A DNA stretch of 64,000 nt from Pontibacter aquaedesilientis (GTDB taxonomy: Bacteria > Bacteroidota > Bacteroidia > Cytophagales > Hymenobacteraceae): positions 1,098,658 to 1,162,657 of the forward strand of contig NZ_JACXAJ010000001.1 in NCBI RefSeq assembly GCF_014773225.1, written 5' to 3'. Of this stretch, positions 11,879 through 20,259 are shown piece after piece. The translations under genes were made by a program, and so were the position numbers. Each line of letters begins with the position of its first letter. The first letter of the stretch is position 1. A model generated the notes under the pieces. The model was not told where the DNA came from, made no database searches, and worked only from the letters and a program-made list of their open reading frames with translations.

Positions 11879-11923
11879 AACCCGCTGCCCCTCCCGAATT
11901 AAGTTCAGGAGGGGCAGCGGGTT
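11879..11923. terminator. Bidirectional terminator between GH13 and YciF-like genes
   Basis: A perfect 16-bp inverted repeat AACCCGCTGCCCCTCC/GGAGGGGCAGCGGGTT with a 13-nt loop lies exactly between two convergent genes. It is followed by only a short A/T stretch, so it may be a stem-only terminator. Confidence 0.75.
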
Positions 11924-11947
11924 CAAATTTGCCCTTTATAGTAGGTA

Positions 11948-12469
11948 TTAACCTTGCATCTGCTCCACATCGGGTTGCATGGCTTTCAGGTTAACTGAAT
12001 TTTTGGCGATCTCATTGAGCTTGATATCAGCCATTTTTTCCTCGTCCAATGTTTGCCGGAGCAGGTTCGCCACTTCCAGGTGGCCAAGGCGCTCGGCATA
12101 GTGGGCAGCTGTGCCATAGGCTGAGATTTCGTAATGTTCAATTTTCTGGGAAGCAGCAATCAGTCCAGCGTCAATGGCCTCCTGCGTCGCGTCGACGGCC
12201 AACAACTCCTGCGTGAGCTTTAGCATACCTTTGATCGGCGACATGCTCCTATCCTCCTTCACCTCATTGGGCAACAGTTGGCATACCTGGTCCAGTCTGA
12301 GCCGCTGCACCTTGGTCTGCTCGAGGTGATTTTCCAATGCCATTTTGAGTATCTGGTCACCCGCCATCTCCACCATGTTAGGCATTGCCTCTATCAGTTC
12401 ATCCTCCACTTTGCAGAGCTCGTTGATCTCATGCTTCAGCAGGTCTTCCAAACTTCTTAATTCTGCCAT
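11948..12469 (-). CDS. Ferritin-like YciE/YciF family protein (DUF892)
   Basis: A 173-residue helical protein of the YciF/YciE group. Metal-ligand type Glu/His pairs are visible along the helices: E14-x6-E21, E46-x-x-x-E50, EHYEISAYG (about residues 111-119) and HYAERLGH (123-130). The family folds as a four-helix ferritin-like bundle, is often stress-induced, and has been linked to iron or manganese handling and osmotic stress. The partner is unknown. The N-terminus ELRSLEDLLKHEINELCKVEDELIEAMPNM is the family hallmark. The next 420 bp upstream contain no other gene. Confidence 0.85.
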   Translation of the reverse strand: MAELRSLEDLLKHEINELCKVEDELIEAMPNMVEMAGDQILKMALENHLEQTKVQRLRLDQVCQLLPNEVKEDRSMSPIKGMLKLTQELLAVDATQEAIDAGLIAASQKIEHYEISAYGTAAHYAERLGHLEVANLLRQTLDEEKMADIKLNEIAKNSVNLKAMQPDVEQMQG

Positions 12470-12477
12470 TTTTTAAA

Positions 12478-12894
12478 CGCTTAAATTGTTGTCTATACCT
12501 CACCGATGGCCAATGCAGCCACAGCATCACATTATATAAACGACTGAATAACAGCACCGTTAGTCCAATCTTCATAAATATTTCAGGGATCTTATCCAGT
12601 TAAAAAGGGTCTCCAGCCAAGTTGCCAGACAACCGGTCCAAGCTATACCTGTCACCTTAGTCTTTTCGACATAGCAAGGCTTTTAACCCCTTGGTTCCAG
12701 TTCATTTTGCGGTGGGTTCCGGCGTATACCCGATATTACGTTTTGCACGTTGGTTTCTAAGGCCAATTTATTTCGATGGAAGGCCATGCAAATGGGAGCT
12801 ATTCCCCCACAGTGCTTTTTTCACGTATTGGTTTCTCAGGTATCAGGCAAGCTTATACCTTTGGCTTTGCACTAAATTTTATACCTTAAATGGA
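12478..12894. other. Intergenic stretch without a gene
   Basis: This is the divergent upstream region of the YciF-like and DinB genes. I see four TATACCT words (near 12493, 12643, 12854 and 12880) and no convincing gene. An open frame runs through it into the DinB gene, but its translation has no recognisable content and its codon use is unlike the neighbours. Confidence 0.6.
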
Positions 12895-13341
12895 ATGCCT
12901 ATGACTAAAGAACTTACCTCGCTATTTGAACGGGATTTAAACAAACTTACCGAGGAGATCCGTGCGTTTCAGCACGAAGAAAATCTTTGGAAAACAACCG
13001 GCCAGATCAGTAACTCCGCGGGTAACCTGTGCCTGCACCTGGTCGGTAACCTGAACACCTACATCGGCGCCATCCTCGGAAATACAGGATACAGACGAGA
13101 CCGGGAAGCAGAATTCAGCCAGAAAGGTATTCCCGTAACAGAACTTCTGAAACGCATCAGGGAAGTGCAGGCAGTAGTTTCCCATACCTTGCAGCAGCTG
13201 CCAGAAGAGGGGTTGCAGGAACTTTATCCGCAGCCGATCCTTGGCCACGACATGAGCACCGGCTTCTTCCTGATGCACCTGCATGGCCACCTCAACTACC
13301 ATCTGGGCCAAATTAACTACCTGCGCCGGGTACTGGAATAA
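12895..13341 (+). CDS. DinB/DUF1572-type four-helix protein
   Basis: A 148-residue DinB-superfamily protein. GNLCLHLVGNLNTYIGAILGNTGYRRDREAEFS carries the first histidine ligand, and the C-terminal MHLHGHLNYHLGQINYLRRVL carries the paired histidines that bind a divalent metal in this family. Members act as thiol-dependent transferases or have no known role. The frame is open for 68 more codons upstream, but the family N-terminus (TKELTSLFERDLNKL) begins at ATG 12895 or 12901. It is followed 111 bp later by the efflux regulator; no functional link is implied. Confidence 0.82.
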   Translation: MPMTKELTSLFERDLNKLTEEIRAFQHEENLWKTTGQISNSAGNLCLHLVGNLNTYIGAILGNTGYRRDREAEFSQKGIPVTELLKRIREVQAVVSHTLQQLPEEGLQELYPQPILGHDMSTGFFLMHLHGHLNYHLGQINYLRRVLE

Positions 13342-13378
13342 ATTATGGGGAAAGAATAGACTGCATAGCAAAAAATTA

Positions 13379-13396
13379 GTTCTGTAAATTATGAAC
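13379..13396. promoter_or_regulatory. Candidate operator GTTC-N10-GAAC upstream of the GbsR-like regulator
   Basis: A dyad GTTC-N10-GAAC, extended as TTaGTTC...GAACcAA. It sits just upstream of the TAccTTTG box at 13413-13420, over the expected -33 region. The same half-sites with identical spacing occur at 13932-13949 in front of the efflux genes, which suggests autoregulation by the encoded repressor (inference). Confidence 0.55.
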
Positions 13397-13412
13397 CAAT
13401 GAAACTAACTCT

Positions 13413-13420
13413 TACCTTTG
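13413..13420 (+). promoter_or_regulatory. Bacteroidota-type promoter -7 box (TACCTTTG)
   Basis: TACCTTTG matches the TAnnTTTG consensus, 33 bp ahead of the regulator ATG. No good TTTG -33 box is present; the position is occupied by the dyad at 13379-13396. Confidence 0.5.
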
Positions 13421-13452
13421 TATCGTTAGCTACTTAAACAAGGCAGATCAAC

Positions 13453-13914
13453 ATGGCTCTTAGCGAAAAACAGCGACAACTGATTGAGGAAATTGGCATT
13501 TATCACGAGAACAATGGCTTTCAGCCAGCCGTGGCCCGGGTGATGGGCCTTTTACTGGTGTCTAACACTCCTGAACTCTCGTTTGACGAAATCAGCGAAA
13601 CCCTGAACATCAGCAAGAGTGCCACCAGCAATGCCCTGAACATGCTCCTGAACACAGGCCATATTGAGTACACCACTTTTTCGGGTGACCGCAAGCGCTA
13701 TTTCCGAATCCGATCGTCTAACTGGCGCGACCATTTCGCCAAAAAGATGGAAGACTTGAGCGTGCTGAATTGTCTGCTCAAGAAAGTGCTTGAAGTGCGG
13801 AAGCGTGAAAACCCGATGTACGACCAAAAACTCAATGATTTCATCAGTTTCCTGGATTACATGAAAGGCGAGTTGCCCCGCATGATAGAGGAATGGGAGA
13901 AAACCAGATCCTAA
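13453..13914 (+). CDS. GbsR/MarR-like winged-helix transcriptional regulator
   Basis: A 153-residue DNA-binding protein. Residues of about 37-85 form the winged helix-turn-helix: LSFDEISETLNISKSATSNALNML is the HTH, and the wing follows at TTFSGDRKRYFRIR. The C-terminal helices (about 90-150) should form the dimer interface. The GbsR group of MarR-like repressors commonly sits next to RND efflux operons in Bacteroidota. Here it precedes tolC, adaptor and permease genes in the same direction, with a 70-bp gap that contains a dyad identical in spacing to the one upstream of its own gene. It is probably a local repressor; the inducer is unknown. Confidence 0.85.
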   Translation: MALSEKQRQLIEEIGIYHENNGFQPAVARVMGLLLVSNTPELSFDEISETLNISKSATSNALNMLLNTGHIEYTTFSGDRKRYFRIRSSNWRDHFAKKMEDLSVLNCLLKKVLEVRKRENPMYDQKLNDFISFLDYMKGELPRMIEEWEKTRS

Positions 13915-13931
13915 AATTTTTTATGCCAATA

Positions 13932-13949
13932 GTTCTCTATTTTCAGAAC
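13932..13949. promoter_or_regulatory. Candidate operator GTTC-N10-GAAC upstream of the efflux operon
   Basis: The dyad AGTTCT-N8-AGAACT (13931-13950) is perfect over six bases per arm and contains the same GTTC-N10-GAAC pattern as 13379-13396. It lies 35 bp ahead of the TolC-family gene. Confidence 0.6.
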
Positions 13950-13984
13950 TAACTATTTACATCAAAACATAATAAACAACTAAC

Positions 13985-15337
13985 GTGAGAATCAAATATT
14001 TAATCGTAGGGATGGCCTTGCTTTTTGTGAAGCCAACCGTTGCGCAGCAAAAGCCTGATGTACGGACGCTGAGTATGCAGCAGGCCATCACGTATGCCCT
14101 GGAGCATAATGAAGACATGCAAAAGGCTTCTTATGATCAGTTGAGCGCCAAATACATGGTAAAAGAGGCTAAGAGCAACGGCCTGCCGCAGGTAAATGGC
14201 TTTGCTAATCTCAATATGTTTCCGGCCATACCGGTACAGGTGATCCCCAACGTGTTCGAGGGAAAGCCGGATGAGATGATCCCGGTGCAGTTCGGCACCA
14301 AATACAATGCTTCGGCAGGTATACAGCTGTCACAATTGCTTTTCAACCAGTCGTACTTCGTTGGCTTGAAAGCAGCCAGGAGCAGCGAGGACCTTTACCG
14401 TCTGCGCAAAACCATGACGGAGGAAGAGGTAATTTATAACGTGAGTTCTTCTTATTTCCAGATCCTGCAGACGAAAGAGCAGTTCGAGATCATCAACGCC
14501 AACCTGACCCGATTGAATCAGTTGGCTAAGATCCTGCAGTTGCAGTACGACAACGACCTGGCCCGCAAAGTGGATGTGAACCGCATCAAGGTGAACAAGA
14601 CCAACCTGGAGACCCAGCTGCAAACCCTAACCAGCGCACTTGATCAGCAGATGAATGTCCTGAAGTTCTTCATGGGCATGCCACTGGAGGAAGGCATCGC
14701 CTTGACAGATGCAAGCATCACCCTGGACACCGGCGCAGCGGCATTCAACAGCAGCAAAGACCTGATACAGGGACAGACCCAACTGGAGCTTCTGAACAAA
14801 CAGGCCGAGCTCACAGATCTTCAAATGCAAAACATCAAGGCAGGCTACTACCCTACCCTGGCCGCCACAGGCACCTACCAGTACAATGCCATGCGCAAGG
14901 AGTTCAACTTCTTCGATACCAGTCAGCCATGGTTCAGCACAGGAATCATTGGTCTGCAACTCAACGTCCCGATTTTCGACGGCATGCGCAAGCACTCGCA
15001 GATCAAGCAGACCGAATATACCTTGAAATCGCTGGAGGCGGATCGCCAGAAACTGACCAAGAATCTGGAAGTGGCGCTTGAGAATTCGATCAGTCAGCTA
15101 CAGAACAGTTCGGCATCCATTGCGGCACAACAAGGCAATGTGGCCTTGGCCCAGGAGGTATACGACACCACCAACGACCTCTATAAGGAAGGCATCTCGC
15201 CGCTCACCGACCTGCTGGAGGCAGAGGTAAGCCTGCGGGAAGCCAAAACCAATCTGAACAAAGAAATGCTGAAGTATCAGCTGGCCCAACTTGGCTACCT
15301 GAAAGCTACCGGCGACCTAAACACATTAACTAAATAA
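13985..15337 (+). CDS. TolC-family outer-membrane efflux protein
   Basis: A 450-residue outer-membrane channel subunit. Residues 1-20 are a signal peptide (RIKYLIVGMALLFVKPTVAQ). LSMQQAITYALEHNEDMQKA opens the first OEP helical repeat and WFSTGIIGLQLNVPIFDGMRKHSQIKQ the second, the duplicated organisation of TolC-type trimers. The GTG start at 13985 is chosen because it gives the intact signal peptide; there is no upstream ATG in frame. It is followed 17 bp later by the adaptor gene, so they form one transcription unit with the RND pump at 16654. Confidence 0.9.
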   Translation: MRIKYLIVGMALLFVKPTVAQQKPDVRTLSMQQAITYALEHNEDMQKASYDQLSAKYMVKEAKSNGLPQVNGFANLNMFPAIPVQVIPNVFEGKPDEMIPVQFGTKYNASAGIQLSQLLFNQSYFVGLKAARSSEDLYRLRKTMTEEEVIYNVSSSYFQILQTKEQFEIINANLTRLNQLAKILQLQYDNDLARKVDVNRIKVNKTNLETQLQTLTSALDQQMNVLKFFMGMPLEEGIALTDASITLDTGAAAFNSSKDLIQGQTQLELLNKQAELTDLQMQNIKAGYYPTLAATGTYQYNAMRKEFNFFDTSQPWFSTGIIGLQLNVPIFDGMRKHSQIKQTEYTLKSLEADRQKLTKNLEVALENSISQLQNSSASIAAQQGNVALAQEVYDTTNDLYKEGISPLTDLLEAEVSLREAKTNLNKEMLKYQLAQLGYLKATGDLNTLTK

Positions 15338-15354
15338 GCACCAAAAAACACAAA

Positions 15355-16410
15355 ATGAAAAAGCTGATTTATATCATCGCCGTTCTTGCAATTCTGGGCG
15401 CTATAGGCTTTAAACTGATGAGCAACAAGGAGCAAATGGCCGCCAATGCCGCCGTGGCTTCCATCAGAAGCGAGGCTATACCTGTGACTATTACGGAAGT
15501 GGCTTCGGCCAAACTCGACAAGTCCTTCACGGCTCAGGGAAACTTTGCCCCGATCCAGCGCCTGACCCTTCTTTCTGAAACACAGGGCCAAATCAAGAGT
15601 GTGCTGAAGCGCAAAGGCGACAAAGTGAGAGCAGGCGAGCTGCTGGCGCAAGTGGAGAGCAACACCATGGCCGCTGACCTGGCTACCGCCCAGACCAATG
15701 CCCAGAAAGCCAAGCGTGACCTGGAGCGTTTCGAGAATCTGGCTGCAGGCGATGCCATCACCAAGCGCCAACTGGAGGATGCCCGCCTGAACGCCAAAGC
15801 CACGGAAGGCCAATTAGTAGCGGCCCGTCAGCGCCTGGCCAAAACACGCATCACCGCCCCTATCAGTGGCGAGATAAACGAGATCTTTGTAGAAGTGGGC
15901 TCTTTCCTGAACCCTGGCACGAAGCTGTACGACATCGTGAATGTGGACAAGCTGAAGCTGCAAGTTAAAGCCTCTGAAAGCGAAGTGCTCCTGATCAGCA
16001 AAGGAGACAAGGTAAAGGTGAAAGCCGACGCCGGCGCAGGGCAGGAATACGAGGGCACCGTGACGGCCATCGCCGCGCAGGCCGACCCAACGCTAAAATT
16101 TGATGTGGAAGTGGAAGTGAAAAACGCCGCCAACAACAACTTGCGCGCCGGTATGTACGGCACGGCATCCTTCGACATTGCCGATCAGCGGGATGCCATG
16201 CTGCTTCCGCGCGAGGCACTCGTGGGCAGCATCCAGAACCCGCTTGTGTACGTGGTGAAAAACGGTGTTGCAAACCAGCGCCAGGTACGTGTAGGCGTGG
16301 TAACGCAGGACAAGGTAGAGATTCTGGAGGGTGTGCAACCAGGCGAACAGGTGGTTCGCAGCGGCCAGATCAACCTGCGCGAAGGCATGAAAGTGACGGT
16401 GCTGAAGTAA
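15355..16410 (+). CDS. RND efflux periplasmic adaptor (HlyD/AcrA family)
   Basis: A 351-residue membrane fusion protein. It begins with an N-terminal membrane anchor/signal (KKLIYIIAVLAILGAIGFKLM), then a barrel-sandwich (lipoyl-like) half GQIKSVLKRKGDKVRAGELLAQVES, an alpha-hairpin (about 100-150, rich in A/Q/K/R), the second lipoyl half TRITAPISGEINEIFVEVGS, then beta-barrel and membrane-proximal domains ending in LREGMKVTVLK. It should bridge the inner-membrane pump and TolC. There are 243 bp to the pump gene, filled by a palindromic repeat array, unusually long for this operon type. Confidence 0.9.
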   Translation: MKKLIYIIAVLAILGAIGFKLMSNKEQMAANAAVASIRSEAIPVTITEVASAKLDKSFTAQGNFAPIQRLTLLSETQGQIKSVLKRKGDKVRAGELLAQVESNTMAADLATAQTNAQKAKRDLERFENLAAGDAITKRQLEDARLNAKATEGQLVAARQRLAKTRITAPISGEINEIFVEVGSFLNPGTKLYDIVNVDKLKLQVKASESEVLLISKGDKVKVKADAGAGQEYEGTVTAIAAQADPTLKFDVEVEVKNAANNNLRAGMYGTASFDIADQRDAMLLPREALVGSIQNPLVYVVKNGVANQRQVRVGVVTQDKVEILEGVQPGEQVVRSGQINLREGMKVTVLK

Positions 16411-16434
16411 ACTGTAAGCTGATTGAAATGTGCT

Positions 16435-16585
16435 CTTTCGGATTTGCAATCCGAAAGTTTGTATCCGCGGATTTGCAATCCGAAAGTTTGTATCCGCGGA
16501 TTTGCAATCCGAAAGTTTGTATCCGCGGATTTGCAATCCGAAAGTGCAAAGGCTACAACTACAAGCAGGCGGATTGCAAATCCGA
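16435..16585. repeat. REP-like palindrome cluster A, inside the efflux operon
   Basis: Five copies of the imperfect palindrome CGGATTTGCAATCCG. One unit at 16435-16457 is followed by three perfect tandem copies of a 29-bp unit (16458-16486, 16487-16515, 16516-16544). The last copy is in the opposite orientation (CGGATTGCAAATCCG, 16569-16584). The array lies between the adaptor and pump genes and could form strong hairpins in the operon mRNA. Confidence 0.95.
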
Positions 16586-16653
16586 AGCAGCATTAAGCAA
16601 TATTTAGAAGAGCTCTCACATAGCATTTACTTCTTTCTCAAGAACATTTAGAA

Positions 16654-19600
16654 ATGAACATAACCAAAATATCCATACAGCGCTCCACCCTGGTGGTGGT
16701 GGTCTTCACGGTCCTCACTTTGCTGGGTGTTGTGAGCTATCAGGCACTTAACTACGAGCTTCTCCCGAAGTTCAACCCGCCGGTGCTGACCATCTCCACC
16801 ATCTATCCGGGCGCCTCCCCTAACGAGGTAGAGAACTCGGTGACGAAGGAGATCGAAGAATCCCTGTCGGCACTCGAGAACGTGAAAACGATGCGCAGCA
16901 CCTCCCTGGAAAGCTTTTCGATCATCGTGGTGGAGCTCAACCAGGGCACAAACGTTGACTTAAGCTTGCAGGACGCGCAGCGAAAAATCAACACCATTCT
17001 GGCCAGACTTCCGGACGATGCCCAGGCACCGACGCTCAACAAGTTTGACTTCGACGACCTGCCGATCATCAAGATGGGGGCCACGGCCAACATGTCGCCG
17101 ACCGAGTTTTATGACCTGATCGACAAGAAGATCAAGCCGGAATTGTCCCGCATACCTGGTATGGCTGCCATCAAGATTCTGGGTGGCCAGGAAAGGGAGA
17201 TCAAAGTGAACATTGATGCCAACAAACTGGAGGCCTATAACCTTTCCATACTTCAGATTCAGCAGAAAATCCGCAACTCCAACCTCGACTTCCCTACCGG
17301 AAAGATCAAGCAGGAAAGCGGACAGACACAAATTCGCCTGGCCGGAAAGTTCCAGTCACTGGACCAGCTCCGTGGCCTGATCATCCGGGAAGATGTGAAC
17401 GGCATTGTGCGCCTGGCTGATGTGGCCGAAGTACAGGACACCCAGAAAGATATCGAGGTACTGACCCGCGTGAATAGCAACCCATCGGTGGGTATCACCA
17501 TCCAGAAACAGTCGGACGCCAACGCCGTGGAGGTAAGCCGCCTGACGAAGGAAGCTTTGGCTGACCTGGAGAAGAGCTATGCCGATGTAGGCTTGAACTT
17601 CAATATCGCCAACGACTCCTCTGACTTTACCTTGGAGGCAGCCGATTCGGTACTCCACGACCTGATGATCGCGGTGATACTTGTGGCCGTGGTGATGTTG
17701 CTTTTCCTGCACTCGTTCCGAAACGCCGTGATCGTGATGATCTCTATACCTGCATCTTTGGTGGCGACTTTCATTTTCATGTACCTGTTTGGCTACTCCC
17801 TTAACCTGATGTCGCTGCTGGCACTCTCGCTTGTGGTGGGTATTTTGGTGGACGATGCCATTGTGGTGATCGAGAACATTCACCGCCACATGGAGATGGG
17901 CAAAAAGCCTGCTCAGGCCGCCTACGACGGTATCCGGGAGATCATGTCGACGGTAACCTCGATCACGCTCGTGATTGTGGTCGTGTTTATACCTATTGCG
18001 CTTTCTTCGGGTCTGGTATCCGACATCCTGCGCCAGTTTGCCGTGGTGGTGGCTGTCTCCACCATGATCTCGCTGTTTGTTGCCTTTACACTGATTCCGC
18101 TGTTAGCCAGCCGTTTCTCCCGCTTGGAACACCTATCTGATCAGAATATTTTCGGACGCTTTATCCTGGCATTCGAACGCTTCCTGGACCGTATCATCGA
18201 GGGCTTCACCGCTACGCTGAAATGGGCCTTTAACCATAAGTTCATCACCTTGGGTGTGACCTTTGTCTTGCTGGTTGCTTCGTTTGCCCTGGTGCCGCTC
18301 GGCTTTATCGGGTCGGCCTTCATACCTACCGGCGACCGCGGCGAGGTGAGCCTGCAGCTGGAGTTGCCCAAAAACTCCACCGTGGAGCAAACCAACTTTG
18401 CCACGCGCCAGGTAGAAGCTTACCTGGAGTCTTTCCCGGAAGTGAAGAAAGTGTTCACGACAGTAGGCACTACTTCTTCGTCGCAGCAGGGCCAGAACAC
18501 GGCCTACAAAGCTGATGTGTCGGTGTCGCTGGTCGATGTGAAGCAGCGTATGTTCAGCACCGAGCAGTTCAGCCGTCAGGCCAAGGCCGACATTGAAAGC
18601 AAGCTGCCGAACGTGGAGGTAACACCGGTGCCGGTAGGCCTGGTGGGCAGCTCACAGGCCCCTATCCAGCTCATTATTTCAGGCTCAAACCTGGACAGCG
18701 TAATGGCTTTTTCGCAGCAGGTAATGCGGGTGGTGGAAGATGTGCCAGGTACTGCTGACGTGGTTATGTCGGTAGAAGGCGGTAACCCGGAGATTGAGGT
18801 CGTGGTGGACCGCGACAAGATGGCCAATGTTGGCCTGTCGTTGGAGAACGTGGGTGCCAGCATGCAGTTGGCCTTCAGCGGCAACTCCGATGTGACCTTC
18901 CGCTCCGGCACCGAAGACTACGACATCAACATCCGCCTCGACGAATTCGACCGCCGCAGCGTGACCGACATCGCCAACCTTTCTTTCGTGAACAACAAAG
19001 GGCAGCTGGTGCGACTGGGGCAGTTCGCCGACATCCGGCAGTCCACGGGCCCGTCGCAGCTGGAGCGCTATAACCGCGTGACTTCCGTGAACGTGAACTC
19101 GCAGGTCATCGGTCGTCCTTCCGGCTCCATTGGTGCCGAGATACAGGAAAAACTGGCAGCAGTTTCGGCTCCAAAGGGGGTTAGCTACGAGTTTGGGGGC
19201 GACATGAAAAACCAGAGTGAAGGCTTCGGAACGCTGGGGATCGCCTTGCTGGCCTCCATCATCTTCGTATACCTGATCATGGTGGCCCTCTACGACTCCT
19301 ACGTGTATCCGCTGGTGGTGCTGTTCTCTATACCGCTGGCGATCATCGGTGCCTTGCTGGCCCTCGCGCTGGCTTCGCAGTCCCTGAGCATCTTCTCGAT
19401 CCTGGGTATCATCATGATGATCGGCCTGGTAGCCAAAAACGCTATTATGGTGGTGGACTTCACGAACAAACTCAAAGACGAAGGCGTGGAAGTGAAAGAG
19501 GCCCTGACCGAAGCAGTACGGATCCGTTTCCGTCCGATCCTGATGACGACCCTGGCGATGGTGATTGGTATGTTGCCGATCGCCTTGGCGGGGGGCTCTG

Positions 19601-19833
19601 TGGCCGCCACCAAGAACGGCCTGGCCTGGGCCCTGATCGGTGGTCTGAGTTCTTCCATGTTTCTGACCCTTATCGTGGTGCCGATCATCTACTACGGCTT
19701 CGACCGCATCCTGGCCAAGCTGGGCATGGACAAGAAGACAGTCATCGAACTGGAAGAGAAGTCGCTGGAAGAGTTGGAGCACGAAACCAAGGTGCTCGAA
19801 GAGAAAAAGATGGCGCATGAGTTTGCGCACTAA
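16654..19833 (+). CDS. RND multidrug efflux permease (AcrB/HAE1 family)
   Basis: A 1,059-residue inner-membrane, proton-driven exporter. The N-terminus (ITKISIQRSTLVVVVFTVLTLLGVVSYQAL) is TM1. The first porter domain contains PGASPNEVENSVTKEIEESL. The proton-relay aspartates D400 and D401 are in TM4 (VVGILVDDAIVVIENIHRH). A second half with a homologous arrangement ends in GLVAKNAIMVVDF and the C-terminal helices. Total length and the internal duplication match full-size HAE1 pumps. Substrates cannot be deduced. It is the last gene of the regulator-TolC-adaptor-pump set; a GC-rich hairpin follows at 19853-19884. Confidence 0.93.
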   Translation: MNITKISIQRSTLVVVVFTVLTLLGVVSYQALNYELLPKFNPPVLTISTIYPGASPNEVENSVTKEIEESLSALENVKTMRSTSLESFSIIVVELNQGTNVDLSLQDAQRKINTILARLPDDAQAPTLNKFDFDDLPIIKMGATANMSPTEFYDLIDKKIKPELSRIPGMAAIKILGGQEREIKVNIDANKLEAYNLSILQIQQKIRNSNLDFPTGKIKQESGQTQIRLAGKFQSLDQLRGLIIREDVNGIVRLADVAEVQDTQKDIEVLTRVNSNPSVGITIQKQSDANAVEVSRLTKEALADLEKSYADVGLNFNIANDSSDFTLEAADSVLHDLMIAVILVAVVMLLFLHSFRNAVIVMISIPASLVATFIFMYLFGYSLNLMSLLALSLVVGILVDDAIVVIENIHRHMEMGKKPAQAAYDGIREIMSTVTSITLVIVVVFIPIALSSGLVSDILRQFAVVVAVSTMISLFVAFTLIPLLASRFSRLEHLSDQNIFGRFILAFERFLDRIIEGFTATLKWAFNHKFITLGVTFVLLVASFALVPLGFIGSAFIPTGDRGEVSLQLELPKNSTVEQTNFATRQVEAYLESFPEVKKVFTTVGTTSSSQQGQNTAYKADVSVSLVDVKQRMFSTEQFSRQAKADIESKLPNVEVTPVPVGLVGSSQAPIQLIISGSNLDSVMAFSQQVMRVVEDVPGTADVVMSVEGGNPEIEVVVDRDKMANVGLSLENVGASMQLAFSGNSDVTFRSGTEDYDINIRLDEFDRRSVTDIANLSFVNNKGQLVRLGQFADIRQSTGPSQLERYNRVTSVNVNSQVIGRPSGSIGAEIQEKLAAVSAPKGVSYEFGGDMKNQSEGFGTLGIALLASIIFVYLIMVALYDSYVYPLVVLFSIPLAIIGALLALALASQSLSIFSILGIIMMIGLVAKNAIMVVDFTNKLKDEGVEVKEALTEAVRIRFRPILMTTLAMVIGMLPIALAGGSVAATKNGLAWALIGGLSSSMFLTLIVVPIIYYGFDRILAKLGMDKKTVIELEEKSLEELEHETKVLEEKKMAHEFAH

Positions 19834-19852
19834 ACATTTGCTATAGTCCCCC

Positions 19853-19884
19853 GCTCCTCCTGCCGCTCAGTGCAGGAGGAGGAG
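19853..19884 (+). terminator. Hairpin downstream of the RND operon
   Basis: GCTCCTCCTGC pairs with GCAGGAGGAGGAGC around an 8-nt loop, 20 bp after the operon stop. There is no U-run, so its role as a terminator is uncertain. Confidence 0.45.
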
Positions 19885-19931
19885 CACTGGGAGGACGCAC
19901 GATTCAATACTATCCTTTATTTTTTAAGCAT

Positions 19932-20180
19932 ATGGCAGACCATAGAACTACCCTGTACAAAGAGGTAATCCATCTTATAAGCAGGTTAAAAGCAATCGCC
20001 CCCCACAAACTTTCCGGTCCCAAAGGTCTTTGGGAAAATGGAATGGATATCGTGGATGTCGTGGACATCATACTGGCCGTTGAGAAAAGGTATAATGTGG
20101 TGATTCCCGATGAAATACCTGTTTATTCAATAGATGATTTGGTGAGCTACCTGCAGCTAAGCACGGCCCGACAGGTATAA
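19932..20180 (+). CDS. Acyl-carrier-protein-like protein lacking the phosphopantetheine serine
   Basis: An 82-residue acidic helical protein. ENGMDIVDVVDIILAVEKRY followed by NVVIPDEIP aligns with the helix II region of acyl carrier proteins ([25 protein letters not shown] pattern), including the IPDE turn and the C-terminal YSIDDLVSYL helix. At the position of the modified Ser there is I40 (codon ATC), so holo-ACP formation by the usual route looks impossible. It stands alone between the efflux operon and a terminator; no fatty acid or polyketide genes are close. It could be a diverged ACP-fold adaptor. The family resemblance is clear by eye, the role is unknown. Confidence 0.7.
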   Translation: MADHRTTLYKEVIHLISRLKAIAPHKLSGPKGLWENGMDIVDVVDIILAVEKRYNVVIPDEIPVYSIDDLVSYLQLSTARQV

Positions 20181-20224
20181 GCATCAGTTAAGCCCTGGTT
20201 TTATTTTATTTATTTTTTTGTCTC

Positions 20225-20259
20225 AAGCGCCTGCAGCCCATTAACCTGCAGGCGCTTTT
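20225..20259 (+). terminator. Terminator after the ACP-like gene
   Basis: AAGCGCCTGCAG and CTGCAGGCGCTTTT pair around a 9-nt loop. The stem is 12 bp and is followed by T residues, 45 bp after the stop. Confidence 0.85.

Noticed and set aside
12691..12894. Upstream extension of the DinB gene by 68 codons
   Set aside because: The extra sequence has no DinB similarity, and two good ATG starts lie at 12895 and 12901.
16458..16544. Three regular 29-bp repeats that could suggest a CRISPR array
   Set aside because: The copies are head-to-tail with no unique spacers, the unit is part of the dispersed palindrome family, and no cas gene is near.
18685..19830. Long minus-strand frame of 381 codons inside the RND pump gene
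   Set aside because: It is an antisense shadow of a GC-rich conserved gene; its translation is His/Gln-rich and resembles no protein.
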